A DNA stretch of 64,000 nucleotides. Origin: an uncultured Shewanella sp. (GTDB lineage Bacteria; Pseudomonadota; Gammaproteobacteria; Enterobacterales; Shewanellaceae). Below are positions 26,719-35,904 of this stretch, piece by piece (the first letter of the stretch is position 1; every line of letters starts with the position of its first letter). The stretch spans positions 1 through 64,000 of the forward strand of contig NZ_CANLZC010000018.1 in assembly GCF_947495455.1 (NCBI RefSeq). Reading direction: 5' to 3'. The notes beneath the pieces were generated by a model that worked only from the letters and a program-made list of their open reading frames with translations, did no database searches and was not told where the DNA came from. The position numbers were made by a program, and so were the translations under genes.

Positions 26719-27993
26719 ATGCCAATAAAGACAGGTTTGTTCATGCTTAATGCTGCTTTGGCGGTACCGCATCGCTCTATTTTAGGCCCCTTACTTATTT
26801 TTGTTGTTACGCTTTGTTTAGTGAGTGCTTATTCTGGATTGATCCCTTATTCGAATTCATTAAGTGAAGTGTATAAACATACATTTCCTTTGCCTGTGAA
26901 CTATGCGGTTATGATTTCGGTTGTTTATTTAGTGGCATATAATGTATCGCTGATCCCGGCTGGATTACTGATTGATCGTATCGGTGTGCATTGGGGGGTG
27001 TTTATTTCTGCGATATTCCTGTCGGGGAGTTTAGTGCTGTTTTCCATTTCTTCTAGTTTATTGCCTTTTTTATTTTCTCGAGTGTTGATGGGGATCGCCT
27101 CAAGTTTTACTTTTTTATTGGCTATTATGGTAGCTAAACTTTATTTTCATAGAAAATACCTTAATATGCTAGTGGGTTTTGCTGAGCTGGTATTTTCTTT
27201 TTCATTAGCTGTTTCGCCTTTTCTGACGATGCAACTTTCTGAATTACTTGGTTGGCGACAACAAACGATGATGTTTGCGATTTTTTTGAGCTTGCTTTGT
27301 TTATTGTATTTTATGTTTAAGCTTCATCTATGTTATCCAACCTACTTAGTCACTAAAGGCCATAGTAAGAGAAGCCGGCAGCATGCGATGGTACAATTAA
27401 AGTTTGCATTATCGAATCGATGGTTTTGGTATGTGTTGTTGATGACAGGTATTTTCAATACGCATTTTGCGCTTTATGTACAGCTTTATGCTCCCATTTA
27501 TGTGCAGCGTTTATATCATGTTAGTTACGTTAATAGTATCTCTCTTAATGATGTTGCCATTATGGGGTATATGTTGAGCTGTTTAAGCTTTGGTTTAGTT
27601 GAGAAGTTTTATTCAACTAAAAAAATATTCTTTTTTGCCGCGTTATTCTCTTTATTTATTTATTCAAGTAACTTGTTTTTTAATGAGTATTTACTTGATA
27701 GTTTTTTATTAAGCTGCATTAACTATTTTCTTTTGGGTTTTTTGTCTGCTTATGCGTTATTGACTTTTCGTTTATATGAAGAGTTAAGTGGTCATCATTT
27801 AAATGCGAGCATCAGTGCGGGATTAAATATGTTTACTTTGCTGCCGCTTTGCTTTGCTTTTATCTATAATTGGTTGTTTTATCACGATCCTTTGTATGAG
27901 CGCATTTTCATATGGTGTGCTTATGCTGTTACTTTATTACTCGTATTGCCTGTTTTATGGCAAAAGCAAAAGCCCATGTTTGTTGCTGTTTAG
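26719..27993 (+). CDS. MFS transporter
   Basis: A 424-residue inner-membrane protein with about 12 hydrophobic segments. MFS loop signature: GLLIDRIGVHWG between TM2 and TM3. The first segment starts after VPHRSILGPLL, and a basic mid-loop (KGHSKRSRQH) separates the two halves. It is divergent from the SMP-30 gene and followed by a second MFS and a DMT transporter on the same strand. A long perfect palindrome between it and the next gene suggests separate expression. Substrate unknown. Confidence 0.8.
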   Translation: MPIKTGLFMLNAALAVPHRSILGPLLIFVVTLCLVSAYSGLIPYSNSLSEVYKHTFPLPVNYAVMISVVYLVAYNVSLIPAGLLIDRIGVHWGVFISAIFLSGSLVLFSISSSLLPFLFSRVLMGIASSFTFLLAIMVAKLYFHRKYLNMLVGFAELVFSFSLAVSPFLTMQLSELLGWRQQTMMFAIFLSLLCLLYFMFKLHLCYPTYLVTKGHSKRSRQHAMVQLKFALSNRWFWYVLLMTGIFNTHFALYVQLYAPIYVQRLYHVSYVNSISLNDVAIMGYMLSCLSFGLVEKFYSTKKIFFFAALFSLFIYSSNLFFNEYLLDSFLLSCINYFLLGFLSAYALLTFRLYEELSGHHLNASISAGLNMFTLLPLCFAFIYNWLFYHDPLYERIFIWCAYAVTLLLVLPVLWQKQKPMFVAV

Positions 27994-28013
27994 CGTTTTT
28001 ACTCTGGTGTGCC

Positions 28014-28065
28014 CCTTCCCCTTAAATTAAGTAAACAAAAAAGTTTACTTAATTTAAGGGGAAGG
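28014..28065. repeat. 52-bp near-perfect palindrome (23-bp arms)
   Basis: Arms at 28014-28036 and 28043-28065 (beginning CCTTCCCCTTAAATTAAG) are perfectly complementary, with an AAAAAA loop. The hairpin lies 20 bp after the first MFS gene and about 40 bp before the next. It lacks a trailing T-run on the plus strand, so it is not a standard terminator. Confidence 0.9.
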
Positions 28066-28102
28066 TTATGCTATGACGAAATAATGGCATGGATGTTAAG
28101 AA

Positions 28103-29314
28103 ATGAAAGCGTATTGGGTGTTTGCTTCAGTATTATTGGTCACGGTATTGAGTACAGCTGGCATAGCTTTGCCTTATCCTATTTTAGCCCCCTTATTTAT
28201 GGGAGACCAAGCTAATGAGCTGAATCAGTTTATGGCAATTTCTCCAGAGTTATTACTGGGTTTTTCATTAGCGATTTATCCTCTGGGAATATTTATCGGT
28301 GGTTCTTTTATCGGAGCACTATCAGATACTTATGGCAGAAAGAAATTACTCGTTTATACTCTTATTATTAGCGTGCTTGGTTATTTTTTAACGGCTTATG
28401 CTATTACTTCTGAGGACTACTTGCTCTTTATTTTTGCACGCTTAGTGACTGGTTTATGTGAAGGCAACTTATCAATTGCTAGGGCGATTGCGTTAGATTT
28501 AGCGGAGAAAATAGATAAAACCCGTGCTATGTCACTGATTGCAGCGGCCTCATTTCTTGGCTGGTTGGTGGGACCTTTAGCGGGAGGATATTTAGCACAA
28601 TATGGGGCGGAAGTGGCTTTTCAAGTAGCAGGCATTGCTGTATTACTTTGTCTTTTTTTTGTGATGCTGGTTATTACGGAAACTCATAGGGTTATCCAGA
28701 ATCAATCTTTTTTGTTTTTATTAAAATCAAATAACTCATTGGTATTATTAAAGCAGCCGACTATTTTAAGCATTTTTATTTTTCAATTCATTTTTTGTTT
28801 AGGATTGAATGCGTTTTATGAGTTTTATCCTGTGTGGTTACTTGTTGAGAGGGGCTATGAGTCTAGCATGATAGGAGAAACAACGGCCATTATGACATTT
28901 AGTATGATGTTAGCCAGTGTGCTAGTGGTGACGAAATTAAAACGTTTTTTTGGACTTTTACCTACCATTATAACGGCATTAATTTGCAGTGCATTATTGT
29001 TGGGAATATTGCCATTATTTTCAGGGACAAGTATGGTGGTTCTTTTTGCTCTCACAGGGGTTACCATTGCTATTTATAATGGCTTATTACCTGTTTATAC
29101 ATCAGAGGTTAATAGGCATGTAGGCAATGGTGCATTAATGGGCTTGTTAACAGTGACTTTTTGTATAGCGAATGCTGTTATGGCTATTTTTGGTAGTCTA
29201 GTCCTGACGATATCCATAGCTTTTCCCATGTATTTAGGGGCGATTTTGATTGGTCTTTCCAGTTTATTAGTGATCAAGTTTGCTTACCGAAAACCTGTTG
29301 TTTCAGTAAAATAG
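28103..29314 (+). CDS. MFS transporter, drug/metabolite efflux type
   Basis: A 403-residue, 12-helix major facilitator. The loop 2-3 signature GGSFIGALSDTYGRKKLL matches the GxLxDrxGrkk consensus, and motif C-like GWLVGPLAGGYLAQ lies in TM5, as in drug:H+ antiporters. The N-terminus MKAYWVFASVLLVTVLS starts the first helix. It sits between another MFS gene and a DMT exporter gene, a three-transporter run with unrelated families, so the substrate cannot be deduced. The ribosome site before ATG 28103 is weak. Confidence 0.82.
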   Translation: MKAYWVFASVLLVTVLSTAGIALPYPILAPLFMGDQANELNQFMAISPELLLGFSLAIYPLGIFIGGSFIGALSDTYGRKKLLVYTLIISVLGYFLTAYAITSEDYLLFIFARLVTGLCEGNLSIARAIALDLAEKIDKTRAMSLIAAASFLGWLVGPLAGGYLAQYGAEVAFQVAGIAVLLCLFFVMLVITETHRVIQNQSFLFLLKSNNSLVLLKQPTILSIFIFQFIFCLGLNAFYEFYPVWLLVERGYESSMIGETTAIMTFSMMLASVLVVTKLKRFFGLLPTIITALICSALLLGILPLFSGTSMVVLFALTGVTIAIYNGLLPVYTSEVNRHVGNGALMGLLTVTFCIANAVMAIFGSLVLTISIAFPMYLGAILIGLSSLLVIKFAYRKPVVSVK

Positions 29315-29348
29315 AATTGTTGATTTTTATGTCGTAGGAGTGGGCAAG

Positions 29349-30308
29349 GTGAATTTACGTTATTTTAGGTTGGGGCTTTTTTTTGCTTCTATTGCAGTAT
29401 TGTTTTGGGGGGTTTTGCCTATTGCCTTAAAATTGTCAGCCAGTTTTATTGATCCTGTTAGCCTCACTTGGTTTCGGTTTATTGTGGCTTTAGTGATCAG
29501 CGTTTTTGTGCAGTATTATGCTGGAAAACTGAATGAGTTTAGGCAATTAACGATAAGAGATTGGTTGATTTTATTTATGACGGCCATTTTTTCTATTGGT
29601 AACTATATATCGATTGTTTATTCTTTAGAGTATTTGTCACCGGGTGAAGCACAGCTTAATTTTCAAACCGCGCCATTTTTTTTAGCTTTAGGTGGAGTTA
29701 TATTATTTAAAGAGAGGCTTAGATGGATTCAATTAGTCTGTTTTGCAACATTGGCAGTAGGAATGATCATGTTCTTTTACCAGCATCTTGATTTCTCAAA
29801 AGGTAATAATCATTTGATTTGGTTTGGAATACTCCTTGTACAATTTTCTGCATTGTCATGGTCATGTTTTGCCTTAATGCAGAAATTAATGAGTAACAAA
29901 TTGTCCCCTAATAACACACTCTTGTTTGTTTATGGGTTTGGGACTTTGGCTATGTTACCGTTTATTTCTACTCAGTCATTTAGTCAGATGTTGCTAACAG
30001 ATTGGTATGTTGCTCTTTTTTGTGCTTTGAATACTGTCATCGCTTATGGTTGTTTTGCTCAGGCAATGCGGTACTGGGCTGCTTCACAAGTTGGCCCTAT
30101 GCTTGCCCTGACCCCTATTTTTAGCTTTTTAGCGACGTGGCTAGTGGTAAAATGGGCTTGGTGGCCTGATATTTTTAGCAGTGATGATTTAGACTTAATT
30201 GCTATTTTAGGCATTATTATGGTTATAACTTCTGTTATTGCCATGCAGTTATTGGTGCGTTTCTATTGTGCAAGGCTAACGACAAAGTCTGTGGCAGAAG
30301 CTGTTTAA
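29349..30308 (+). CDS. EamA/DMT superfamily transporter
   Basis: About 320 residues, ten hydrophobic segments in two EamA halves. The first has LFWGVLPIALKLSASFIDPVSLTWFR and SPGEAQLNFQTAPFFLALGG, with the repeat half later (VQFSALSWSCFALMQKL; AQAMRYWAASQVGPMLALTP). Members export amino acids or metabolites. GTG 29349 is preferred because GGAG lies at 29336-29340; GTG 29340 is too close to it. It is the last gene of the transporter run and ends at a bidirectional terminator. Confidence 0.87.
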   Translation: MNLRYFRLGLFFASIAVLFWGVLPIALKLSASFIDPVSLTWFRFIVALVISVFVQYYAGKLNEFRQLTIRDWLILFMTAIFSIGNYISIVYSLEYLSPGEAQLNFQTAPFFLALGGVILFKERLRWIQLVCFATLAVGMIMFFYQHLDFSKGNNHLIWFGILLVQFSALSWSCFALMQKLMSNKLSPNNTLLFVYGFGTLAMLPFISTQSFSQMLLTDWYVALFCALNTVIAYGCFAQAMRYWAASQVGPMLALTPIFSFLATWLVVKWAWWPDIFSSDDLDLIAILGIIMVITSVIAMQLLVRFYCARLTTKSVAEAV

Positions 30309-30349
30309 CGACTGAGCGCCGACATTTAACCTGTTGGTTTAATTTTATA

Positions 30350-30384
30350 AAAATGAGTAAGAAATGATTGTTCTTACTCATTTT
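30350..30384. terminator. bidirectional terminator
   Basis: AAAATGAGTAAGAA (30350-30363) and TTCTTACTCATTTT (30371-30384) form a perfect 14-bp stem with a 7-nt loop between convergent genes. A and T ends serve both strands. Confidence 0.9.
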
Positions 30385-30406
30385 ATTGGTTGACTATTGC
30401 TGAGAT

Positions 30407-32482
30407 CTAGGATTCAGTGGTGATAGGGGTTGTTAAGTCTATTTGATAAACAGCAAACCCTAGTTCATCTATGCTGATTTTATTTACGTCTCGCAATTGA
30501 TACTTATTGATAAAATCATCGGCTTTAGTGCTGTTTTGCGTTTCAAAACGAATATCTAGCTTAGTGTCTGTTTCTATGGTTTTAAAACGCCAGTTATTAT
30601 CGGCTATAGAGGAGACTTCTCCATGAGTGGCGGTTTGTTGCGTAATATAACGGGCAAGCACATCTCGATTTTTATCAGGAAGCTCAAGGACAATGTTTTC
30701 ACGTCCAGTGCCAGCAAATTTTTCACCAAATGCGCGGTAATTATTGGTGGCAATAATGAATTCCATGGCCGCAAGTTCATCACCAGTATAGGCATGTCCG
30801 CTTTCATCAGTATAAGTTAAGTCGATAATACGTTCGGCATGACTGTGTCCTGAAATGAGCTGGCAATCGCTGTTATATTTACTGGGTTGAGTGACGTCTA
30901 TTTGATAGGTGACTCCGTCAATGACATCAAAATTATAAGTGGGGTGATCCCCCCAATTGATCAGTGATTGAGGGGTTTCATCATTTGCATTAATTTGGTT
31001 AAATAGGTTTGCGCTACACTCCAGCCATTCTTTTACATCGGCACCACTGACTTTTAATGCGACTAAGGTGTTGGGGTAGAGATAAAGATCGGCTGCATTT
31101 TTATAGGTCAAATCTCCTTGATTAACTTGCACATATTGTTCACTATCACTGCTTGTACTGTGGCGACCTCCTGCTTTAAAAGGGGCGGCGGCAGACAATA
31201 CTGGAAGGTGGCTTAATGTACTTGTATTGATGATTTGTTCTTGCACTTTAGCCCGTTGTGAGTCAGATACGATTTGAACGCTGGGATCATCTTGTACAAG
31301 GGAGAGGAAGCTATAAAGGTTATCAGAAGCTTTACCTATGGGCTGTTCAACAAAGTCGAGTGTGCCTAAATGATCGATTTCAACTGCCTGATGAATATCA
31401 AGGCTCGCTTCAACCAAAGGTTTATCATCTTGGTAAATGGGTCGTGATTCAGATTGGGAATCTTCAACAATCCATTTATCATCAACGCGTTTTAATGACA
31501 GATCAATAATGCCTAAATTGTCTCCCCAGCGTCCAGGCATGACAGCTGGAATGCCATTGAGTGTGCCTTTAATGATATCGGTTTTATATAAATCGTCATA
31601 TTGCTCGCTTGGAAAAACAGCATGGCTATGACCAAAGGCAATAGCATCAATACCGTCGACATAGGTTAATGCAAAGGTGGCATTTTCGATATCACTTTCG
31701 CTAATATCATAAACTGAGCCAATACCTGAATGAGGAATGGCAATAATAATATCAGCGCCTTCTTTTTTCATGATGGGAATAAATTTCTCAGCGGTTTTGA
31801 CAATGTCGTCAACACGCACTTTACCTTGCAAGTTTTGTGCATCCCATTGCATGATTTGTGGTGGAACAAAACCGATATAACCTATGTTGATAGTTTGCTT
31901 ATTGCCTTTATTATCGAGTACTTGTTTTTCTTTTATGAGATAGGGCGTGAATAAGTTATCGCCTTTTTGCACATTATCCCAGCATGAGTAAGAATCGCAG
32001 TAAACATTGGCATTAATGTAGGGGAAATCTGCACCCTTTATCGCATTCTTGAGGAAATCTAATCCATAATTAAATTCATGATTTCCGATATTACCGACAT
32101 CATAGTCGAGAGTATTCATTGCCTTGTAAGCTGGGTGAATGTCTCCATTATAGAGTCCTTTTTTCGCGATATAATCTCCCATTGGACTGCCTTGTAAGAG
32201 ATCGCCATTATCCACAAGGACATGGTTTTCTTTTTCACTTCGAGCTTGTTCAATGAGGCTGGCGGTTCTGGCTAATCCTACGGTAGGATCATCTGTGCCG
32301 AGATAATAATTGAAATCCATGATGTTACTATGTAAATCACTGGTTTCTAATATTCGTAAGGACACTTGTACTTCTTTGCTGCTTTCCTTGTCATCATTAC
32401 CTCTGCTGTAATCATCTAATCCACAGCCGCTGAGAGATAATGTTGAAGTGATCAATGTTGCCAGTATTTTTTTATTTAACAT
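30407..32482 (-). CDS. cpdB: 2',3'-cyclic-nucleotide 2'-phosphodiesterase/5'-nucleotidase family lipoprotein (CpdB-like)
   Basis: A 691-residue exported enzyme that scavenges extracellular nucleotides. The N-terminus is a lipoprotein signal with lipobox LSGC near residue 20 (TLSLSGCGLDD), so it is membrane-anchored; classical CpdB is soluble periplasmic. The metallophosphoesterase domain shows LETSDLHSNIMDFNYY, VDNGDLLQGSP, NIGNHEFNYG and AFGHSHAVFP. The C-terminal 5'-nucleotidase domain includes GGRHS and NNYRAFGEKF. It is monocistronic. The family is certain; 5'-nucleotidase versus cyclic phosphodiesterase preference is inferred. Confidence 0.92.
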   Translation of the reverse strand: MLNKKILATLITSTLSLSGCGLDDYSRGNDDKESSKEVQVSLRILETSDLHSNIMDFNYYLGTDDPTVGLARTASLIEQARSEKENHVLVDNGDLLQGSPMGDYIAKKGLYNGDIHPAYKAMNTLDYDVGNIGNHEFNYGLDFLKNAIKGADFPYINANVYCDSYSCWDNVQKGDNLFTPYLIKEKQVLDNKGNKQTINIGYIGFVPPQIMQWDAQNLQGKVRVDDIVKTAEKFIPIMKKEGADIIIAIPHSGIGSVYDISESDIENATFALTYVDGIDAIAFGHSHAVFPSEQYDDLYKTDIIKGTLNGIPAVMPGRWGDNLGIIDLSLKRVDDKWIVEDSQSESRPIYQDDKPLVEASLDIHQAVEIDHLGTLDFVEQPIGKASDNLYSFLSLVQDDPSVQIVSDSQRAKVQEQIINTSTLSHLPVLSAAAPFKAGGRHSTSSDSEQYVQVNQGDLTYKNAADLYLYPNTLVALKVSGADVKEWLECSANLFNQINANDETPQSLINWGDHPTYNFDVIDGVTYQIDVTQPSKYNSDCQLISGHSHAERIIDLTYTDESGHAYTGDELAAMEFIIATNNYRAFGEKFAGTGRENIVLELPDKNRDVLARYITQQTATHGEVSSIADNNWRFKTIETDTKLDIRFETQNSTKADDFINKYQLRDVNKISIDELGFAVYQIDLTTPITTES

Positions 32483-32712
32483 ATCCTATGTTGGTTCCTT
32501 TTGCATGATAAAGCATTTGACTTTTTTGTCTCCATAATGGTGATGGATCATATCAGCTCAACTTAACTTGTTGTTTAATTGTTTGTTAAATTTGTTTAAT
32601 TCAATGTTGTTTTTTTGGGGCGTTAATGAGGGGGAATACCACTTTAAGTGATTCTTCATCGGGAATGAAAAATACGGAAGGTCGTTAATCGCTCCTGCAT
32701 TAACAGACAGTC

Positions 32713-32728
32713 CCACCATCCGTGGTGG
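32713..32728. repeat. palindrome CCACCA-TCCG-TGGTGG
   Basis: A perfect 6-bp GC-rich stem with a 4-nt loop lies in the 307-bp region between cpdB and the next gene. There is no T-run. It may be a REP-like or RNA structural element. The rest of 32483-32750 shows no gene. Confidence 0.5.
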
Positions 32729-32751
32729 TCGCAGTTATTTAAAGTGGGCAT

Positions 32752-32775
32752 AAAAAAGGAGCCCATTAGGCTCCT
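32752..32775 (-). terminator. intrinsic terminator
   Basis: On the minus strand AGGAGCC, a 5-nt loop and GGCTCCT are followed by TTTTTT. It lies 15 bp beyond the stop of the secreted protein gene at 32790. Confidence 0.92.
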
Positions 32776-32789
32776 GAGTATTGAAAATC

Positions 32790-33257
32790 TTAACCTTTTG
32801 TTTTAAACCAAGATATTACTGCGAAAATATCATTATAGTCTCCATCGGTCCAATCTTCACCGGCGAACTGGAAAGTTTGACTTACGGTTTCGCCCCACAT
32901 ATTCGTAATGGTTGCCTGATCTCGTGCGACTTGATTCATGTTTGTGAAAGTAAAAGTGTACCATCCGGTTTCTGGAGCAGTAAAATCACCAATACTTTTG
33001 TTGCTAAGATCTGTTGAAAAGACACTGGTTTTAACTAATACATCGCCGCTTGGGCTAGTTATTTGTAAGCCAGGGTTGCCTGCAGTTTGTGAAACAATAT
33101 ACCAAGATACGGCTCTGCCTTCTACGATGGGTTGTTGAAATGAACAGGTTCTTTCTTCACAATCATAATTGACACTAATTGCATCTGTTTTATCAGCAAA
33201 ACTTGCTCCACTGGCTAACAGTAATGATGCTGCTGATAATGTAGTTAATAATTTCAT
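32790..33257 (-). CDS. secreted protein of unknown function
   Basis: A 155-residue exported protein. The signal peptide MKLLTTLSAASLLLASGASFA is followed by a Cys pair (YDCEERTCSF) and beta-rich sequence (TAPETGWYTFTFTN resembles lectin or GOLD-like beta sandwiches). The acidic C-terminus DWTDGDYNDIF resembles the aspartate-rich, possibly calcium-binding end of DUF4114-type domains. I do not recognise a family with confidence. It has its own terminator and lies downstream of the second TonB receptor on the same strand, but a terminator separates them. Confidence 0.65.
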   Translation of the reverse strand: MKLLTTLSAASLLLASGASFADKTDAISVNYDCEERTCSFQQPIVEGRAVSWYIVSQTAGNPGLQITSPSGDVLVKTSVFSTDLSNKSIGDFTAPETGWYTFTFTNMNQVARDQATITNMWGETVSQTFQFAGEDWTDGDYNDIFAVISWFKTKG

Positions 33258-33474
33258 TTTTAATATCCTTATTAAATTATCTGTTTCTTTATTAATGATT
33301 ATTGATACAGCTTTTTTGAGTCATCCATATTGAAAAATACAGCTTTTACTAATGATGGTTACAACGACGAATATCAGTGTAGACGCTTATAAAATTTCTG
33401 TGAGAGGATTTGCAATAAATTTTGTATTTTTTGAAAAGAAGAAGTAAAACAGTGATCAACGTCTCACTTTGAAG
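33258..33474. other. promoter region of the secreted protein gene
   Basis: About 215 bp of AT-rich DNA between the secreted protein gene and the receptor terminator. No gene was seen. Confidence 0.4.
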
Positions 33475-33508
33475 AAAAATTCCAGAGCTTTTGAGGAAAG
33501 CTCTGGAA
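33475..33508 (-). terminator. intrinsic terminator of the second TonB receptor gene
   Basis: TTCCAGAGCTTT (33480-33491) pairs with AAAGCTCTGGAA (33497-33508). Read on the minus strand it is followed by a T-run. Confidence 0.88.
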
Positions 33509-33569
33509 GGGAAATGAATAGTGATTGAACCTCCCTAAGATAAAATTATCGTGATCTTTTACCCATTCA

Positions 33570-35624
33570 TTAAAAGCGATAAGCACCTGTGACCCAAGTG
33601 GTGAGTCCCATGCCAGGCATGCGTGAACCGACAGCAATATCTGAGCTATAAACACGATTATAGCCAGCTAAATGATCTTCATATTCTGTATCAAAAAGGT
33701 TGTTAATGCCTGCCCTAATAGTCCAATTTTCGATGTCATAACCTGCTGAGACATTCATAATGGCATAGCCTGCCGTGGTTTCTTCAAGTTGGGTTTCTGA
33801 GACGTTATTTTGGGCAGCATTTGCGACACCTTCTATTCGTCCTATCCAATTTCCTTGTTGGAAATTGAGTCCCAAAGTGATGTTAAGGGGAGCGATACGA
33901 TAGAGGTTATCGTCAATATCTCTGCGCTCACCTCTCACATAGCTTCCGAGAAAATCCATATTCCAGTGTGTGGATAATTGGTAACTGGCTGTAAAATCCA
34001 TGCCGTAAAGTAAGGCGTCGACATTACTAAATTGCATTGGATTATCATCTCCCATCATGGCTGCAACAGCGATAACATTAGCATCTGTTGCTGGAGTGCC
34101 TTGAATATAGTTATCGATGCGATTAACAAATGCTCTAGGGCTGACTTTCCATTGGTTGTGTTCAAAATCAAAACCAAGTTCAAGCTGATAAGCCGTTTCT
34201 AAATCAAGATCAACTTGACCGACATAGGTTCGTCCATCAGCCAGTCCACCTGTGGATTGCATTGGCAACCATAAATACCTTTCTTGGTAGCTGGCGCTGT
34301 CTTGTTTACGTGCAAGGCCAATAATACCCGTCAAATCATCATTAAATTGGTATTGGCCATTGATGGTTAAATCAAGCCCTGTTTGTACTTGCGAGCGATC
34401 GCTATTGTTGAAATCATCCACAAGGGCTTGAACGGCGGTCATGGTGCTGGCCATCGATGTATTAATGGTTCCTGAATCGGTTTGATAGTTTTTGATTCTA
34501 CTGCCAAATTGCCAATTCCATTGTCCAATATCTTGCTGCCATTGAGCGAAAATACTGTAAATGTTGTCCTGAATGTCGTTAAAGTTATCGATATAAAAGC
34601 TGCTATCAGTAGGATCGGTTATAAGAGAGTTATGTTGACTCATTCGAGCATCTAAGCCAAATAACCAAGCATCTTTGGCTATGGATATTTCACTGTCAAA
34701 GCTATTGCTGTTGGCGCTATTGTATCGAGCACTTGAAGTATCGGGCTTATCTCGCAGACTATAATTATCCATGGCATGATCCGCATCGCTATAAGCCATA
34801 TGCCAGTTAAGATCCCAGCTACTAATATTATGTTCTCCTTCAACTTTAAATCTATGTGTACGAATAAAATCAATATCCATAGGCAGGGCTGGAGTGCCGG
34901 CATCATTGGTTTCTAAATACTGATATCCAAAAGCGATAGATTCATCATTGATGCCATTTTTACTGAGATTAACTCTGTATTCACCACCTGCCATGGTTTT
35001 TTCATAAGTCGTTGGTGTGATAGTGTCTCCGTCACCTGTAGTGACGTCGGTATTGCCTTGTAACTTTTCGGCATAGAGTAAAACAGCCTGTTTTTCACTG
35101 CCTAGATTGACTTTTCCACCTAGATTGCCCCTATCACCGTTGGTTTGATATTGTCCTGATACTTCACCACTGGTTTCATCAAAGCTGGCTTTAGATTCGA
35201 TGACTTCAATGCTGCCTCCTAGTGTATCGATCCCTGCTGAGACTGGTGCAATTCCGCGAGTCATACTAACCCCTTCGGTTAATATCAAGCTGGCATAACT
35301 CAATGGTGTATCCATTGCATTAGGGCCTGCACCGGCTAAAGATACACCGTTGATTTGAGTATTAACTCTATCGCCAAATAGTCCTCGATATTGTGCAATT
35401 CCACTGAGTGGCCCATTACCATTGACTGCGGCACCCGGTAATGTTTTAAGTAAATCACTGGCATCAATTTGGGGAATTGAGGTGGATGGGTCGGCAAGGC
35501 TAAAATTTTCTTGAGGGCGGCCTTTTACTTCGATGATTTCCATATCGTCTTCGTCAGCAAAAACGGTTGAAGGAAAAATCAAAGCAACAATGATAGAAAT
35601 GGATAAAGATGATAGACGCAACAT
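33570..35624 (-). CDS. TonB-dependent outer-membrane receptor (OprC-like)
   Basis: A 684-residue precursor. The signal peptide ends near FPSTVFA (about residue 23), followed by the TonB-box-like MEIIEVKGR. The plug has DLLKTLPGAAVNGNGPLSGIAQYRG and VNTQINGVSLAGAGPNAMDTPLSYA, and DTLGGSIEVIESK follows. The barrel ends with WVTGAYRF. The short plug with GPLSGIAQYRG and the NLFDTEYEDHLAGYNRV end resemble OprC-type copper receptors and related proteobacterial receptors of unknown cargo. No Fur-like box was noted upstream, unlike the siderophore receptor. Cargo (copper or another small ligand) is inference. Confidence 0.87.
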   Translation of the reverse strand: MLRLSSLSISIIVALIFPSTVFADEDDMEIIEVKGRPQENFSLADPSTSIPQIDASDLLKTLPGAAVNGNGPLSGIAQYRGLFGDRVNTQINGVSLAGAGPNAMDTPLSYASLILTEGVSMTRGIAPVSAGIDTLGGSIEVIESKASFDETSGEVSGQYQTNGDRGNLGGKVNLGSEKQAVLLYAEKLQGNTDVTTGDGDTITPTTYEKTMAGGEYRVNLSKNGINDESIAFGYQYLETNDAGTPALPMDIDFIRTHRFKVEGEHNISSWDLNWHMAYSDADHAMDNYSLRDKPDTSSARYNSANSNSFDSEISIAKDAWLFGLDARMSQHNSLITDPTDSSFYIDNFNDIQDNIYSIFAQWQQDIGQWNWQFGSRIKNYQTDSGTINTSMASTMTAVQALVDDFNNSDRSQVQTGLDLTINGQYQFNDDLTGIIGLARKQDSASYQERYLWLPMQSTGGLADGRTYVGQVDLDLETAYQLELGFDFEHNQWKVSPRAFVNRIDNYIQGTPATDANVIAVAAMMGDDNPMQFSNVDALLYGMDFTASYQLSTHWNMDFLGSYVRGERRDIDDNLYRIAPLNITLGLNFQQGNWIGRIEGVANAAQNNVSETQLEETTAGYAIMNVSAGYDIENWTIRAGINNLFDTEYEDHLAGYNRVYSSDIAVGSRMPGMGLTTWVTGAYRF

Positions 35625-35706
35625 GGTAATGGTATTTTTGATTAATGGTTAAAGTGAGGTTATGTTCTCAATCCAAAAACAGCTTGGCAAAGCTTAATAC
35701 CTTAAG

Positions 35707-35731
35707 TGCGACAAGCTGTCGCAGTTTTTTT
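35707..35731 (+). terminator. orphan plus-strand terminator in a divergent region
   Basis: TGCGACA (35707-35713), AGC loop, TGTCGCA (35717-35723), then a seven-T run. No plus-strand gene precedes it; the receptor gene upstream runs the other way. It may end a short RNA antisense to the receptor leader. A weak promoter-like TTGATT-17-TATGTT lies at 35638-35666. Confidence 0.65.
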
Positions 35732-35904
35732 ATACATATTTATCAAAAATAGTGAACTTCTTCATATTTTTAATGTCCGCGAGAAATATTGTTCTGAGAC
35801 AAAGGTCGAATTGTTCGAAGCTTGCCTTATTGCTAAAAGTTACCTTTCGTTATCGAATTGTTTATTTTGTTTCTTGTTAATTAGTTAAACAAAAGGAAGT
35901 TGAT

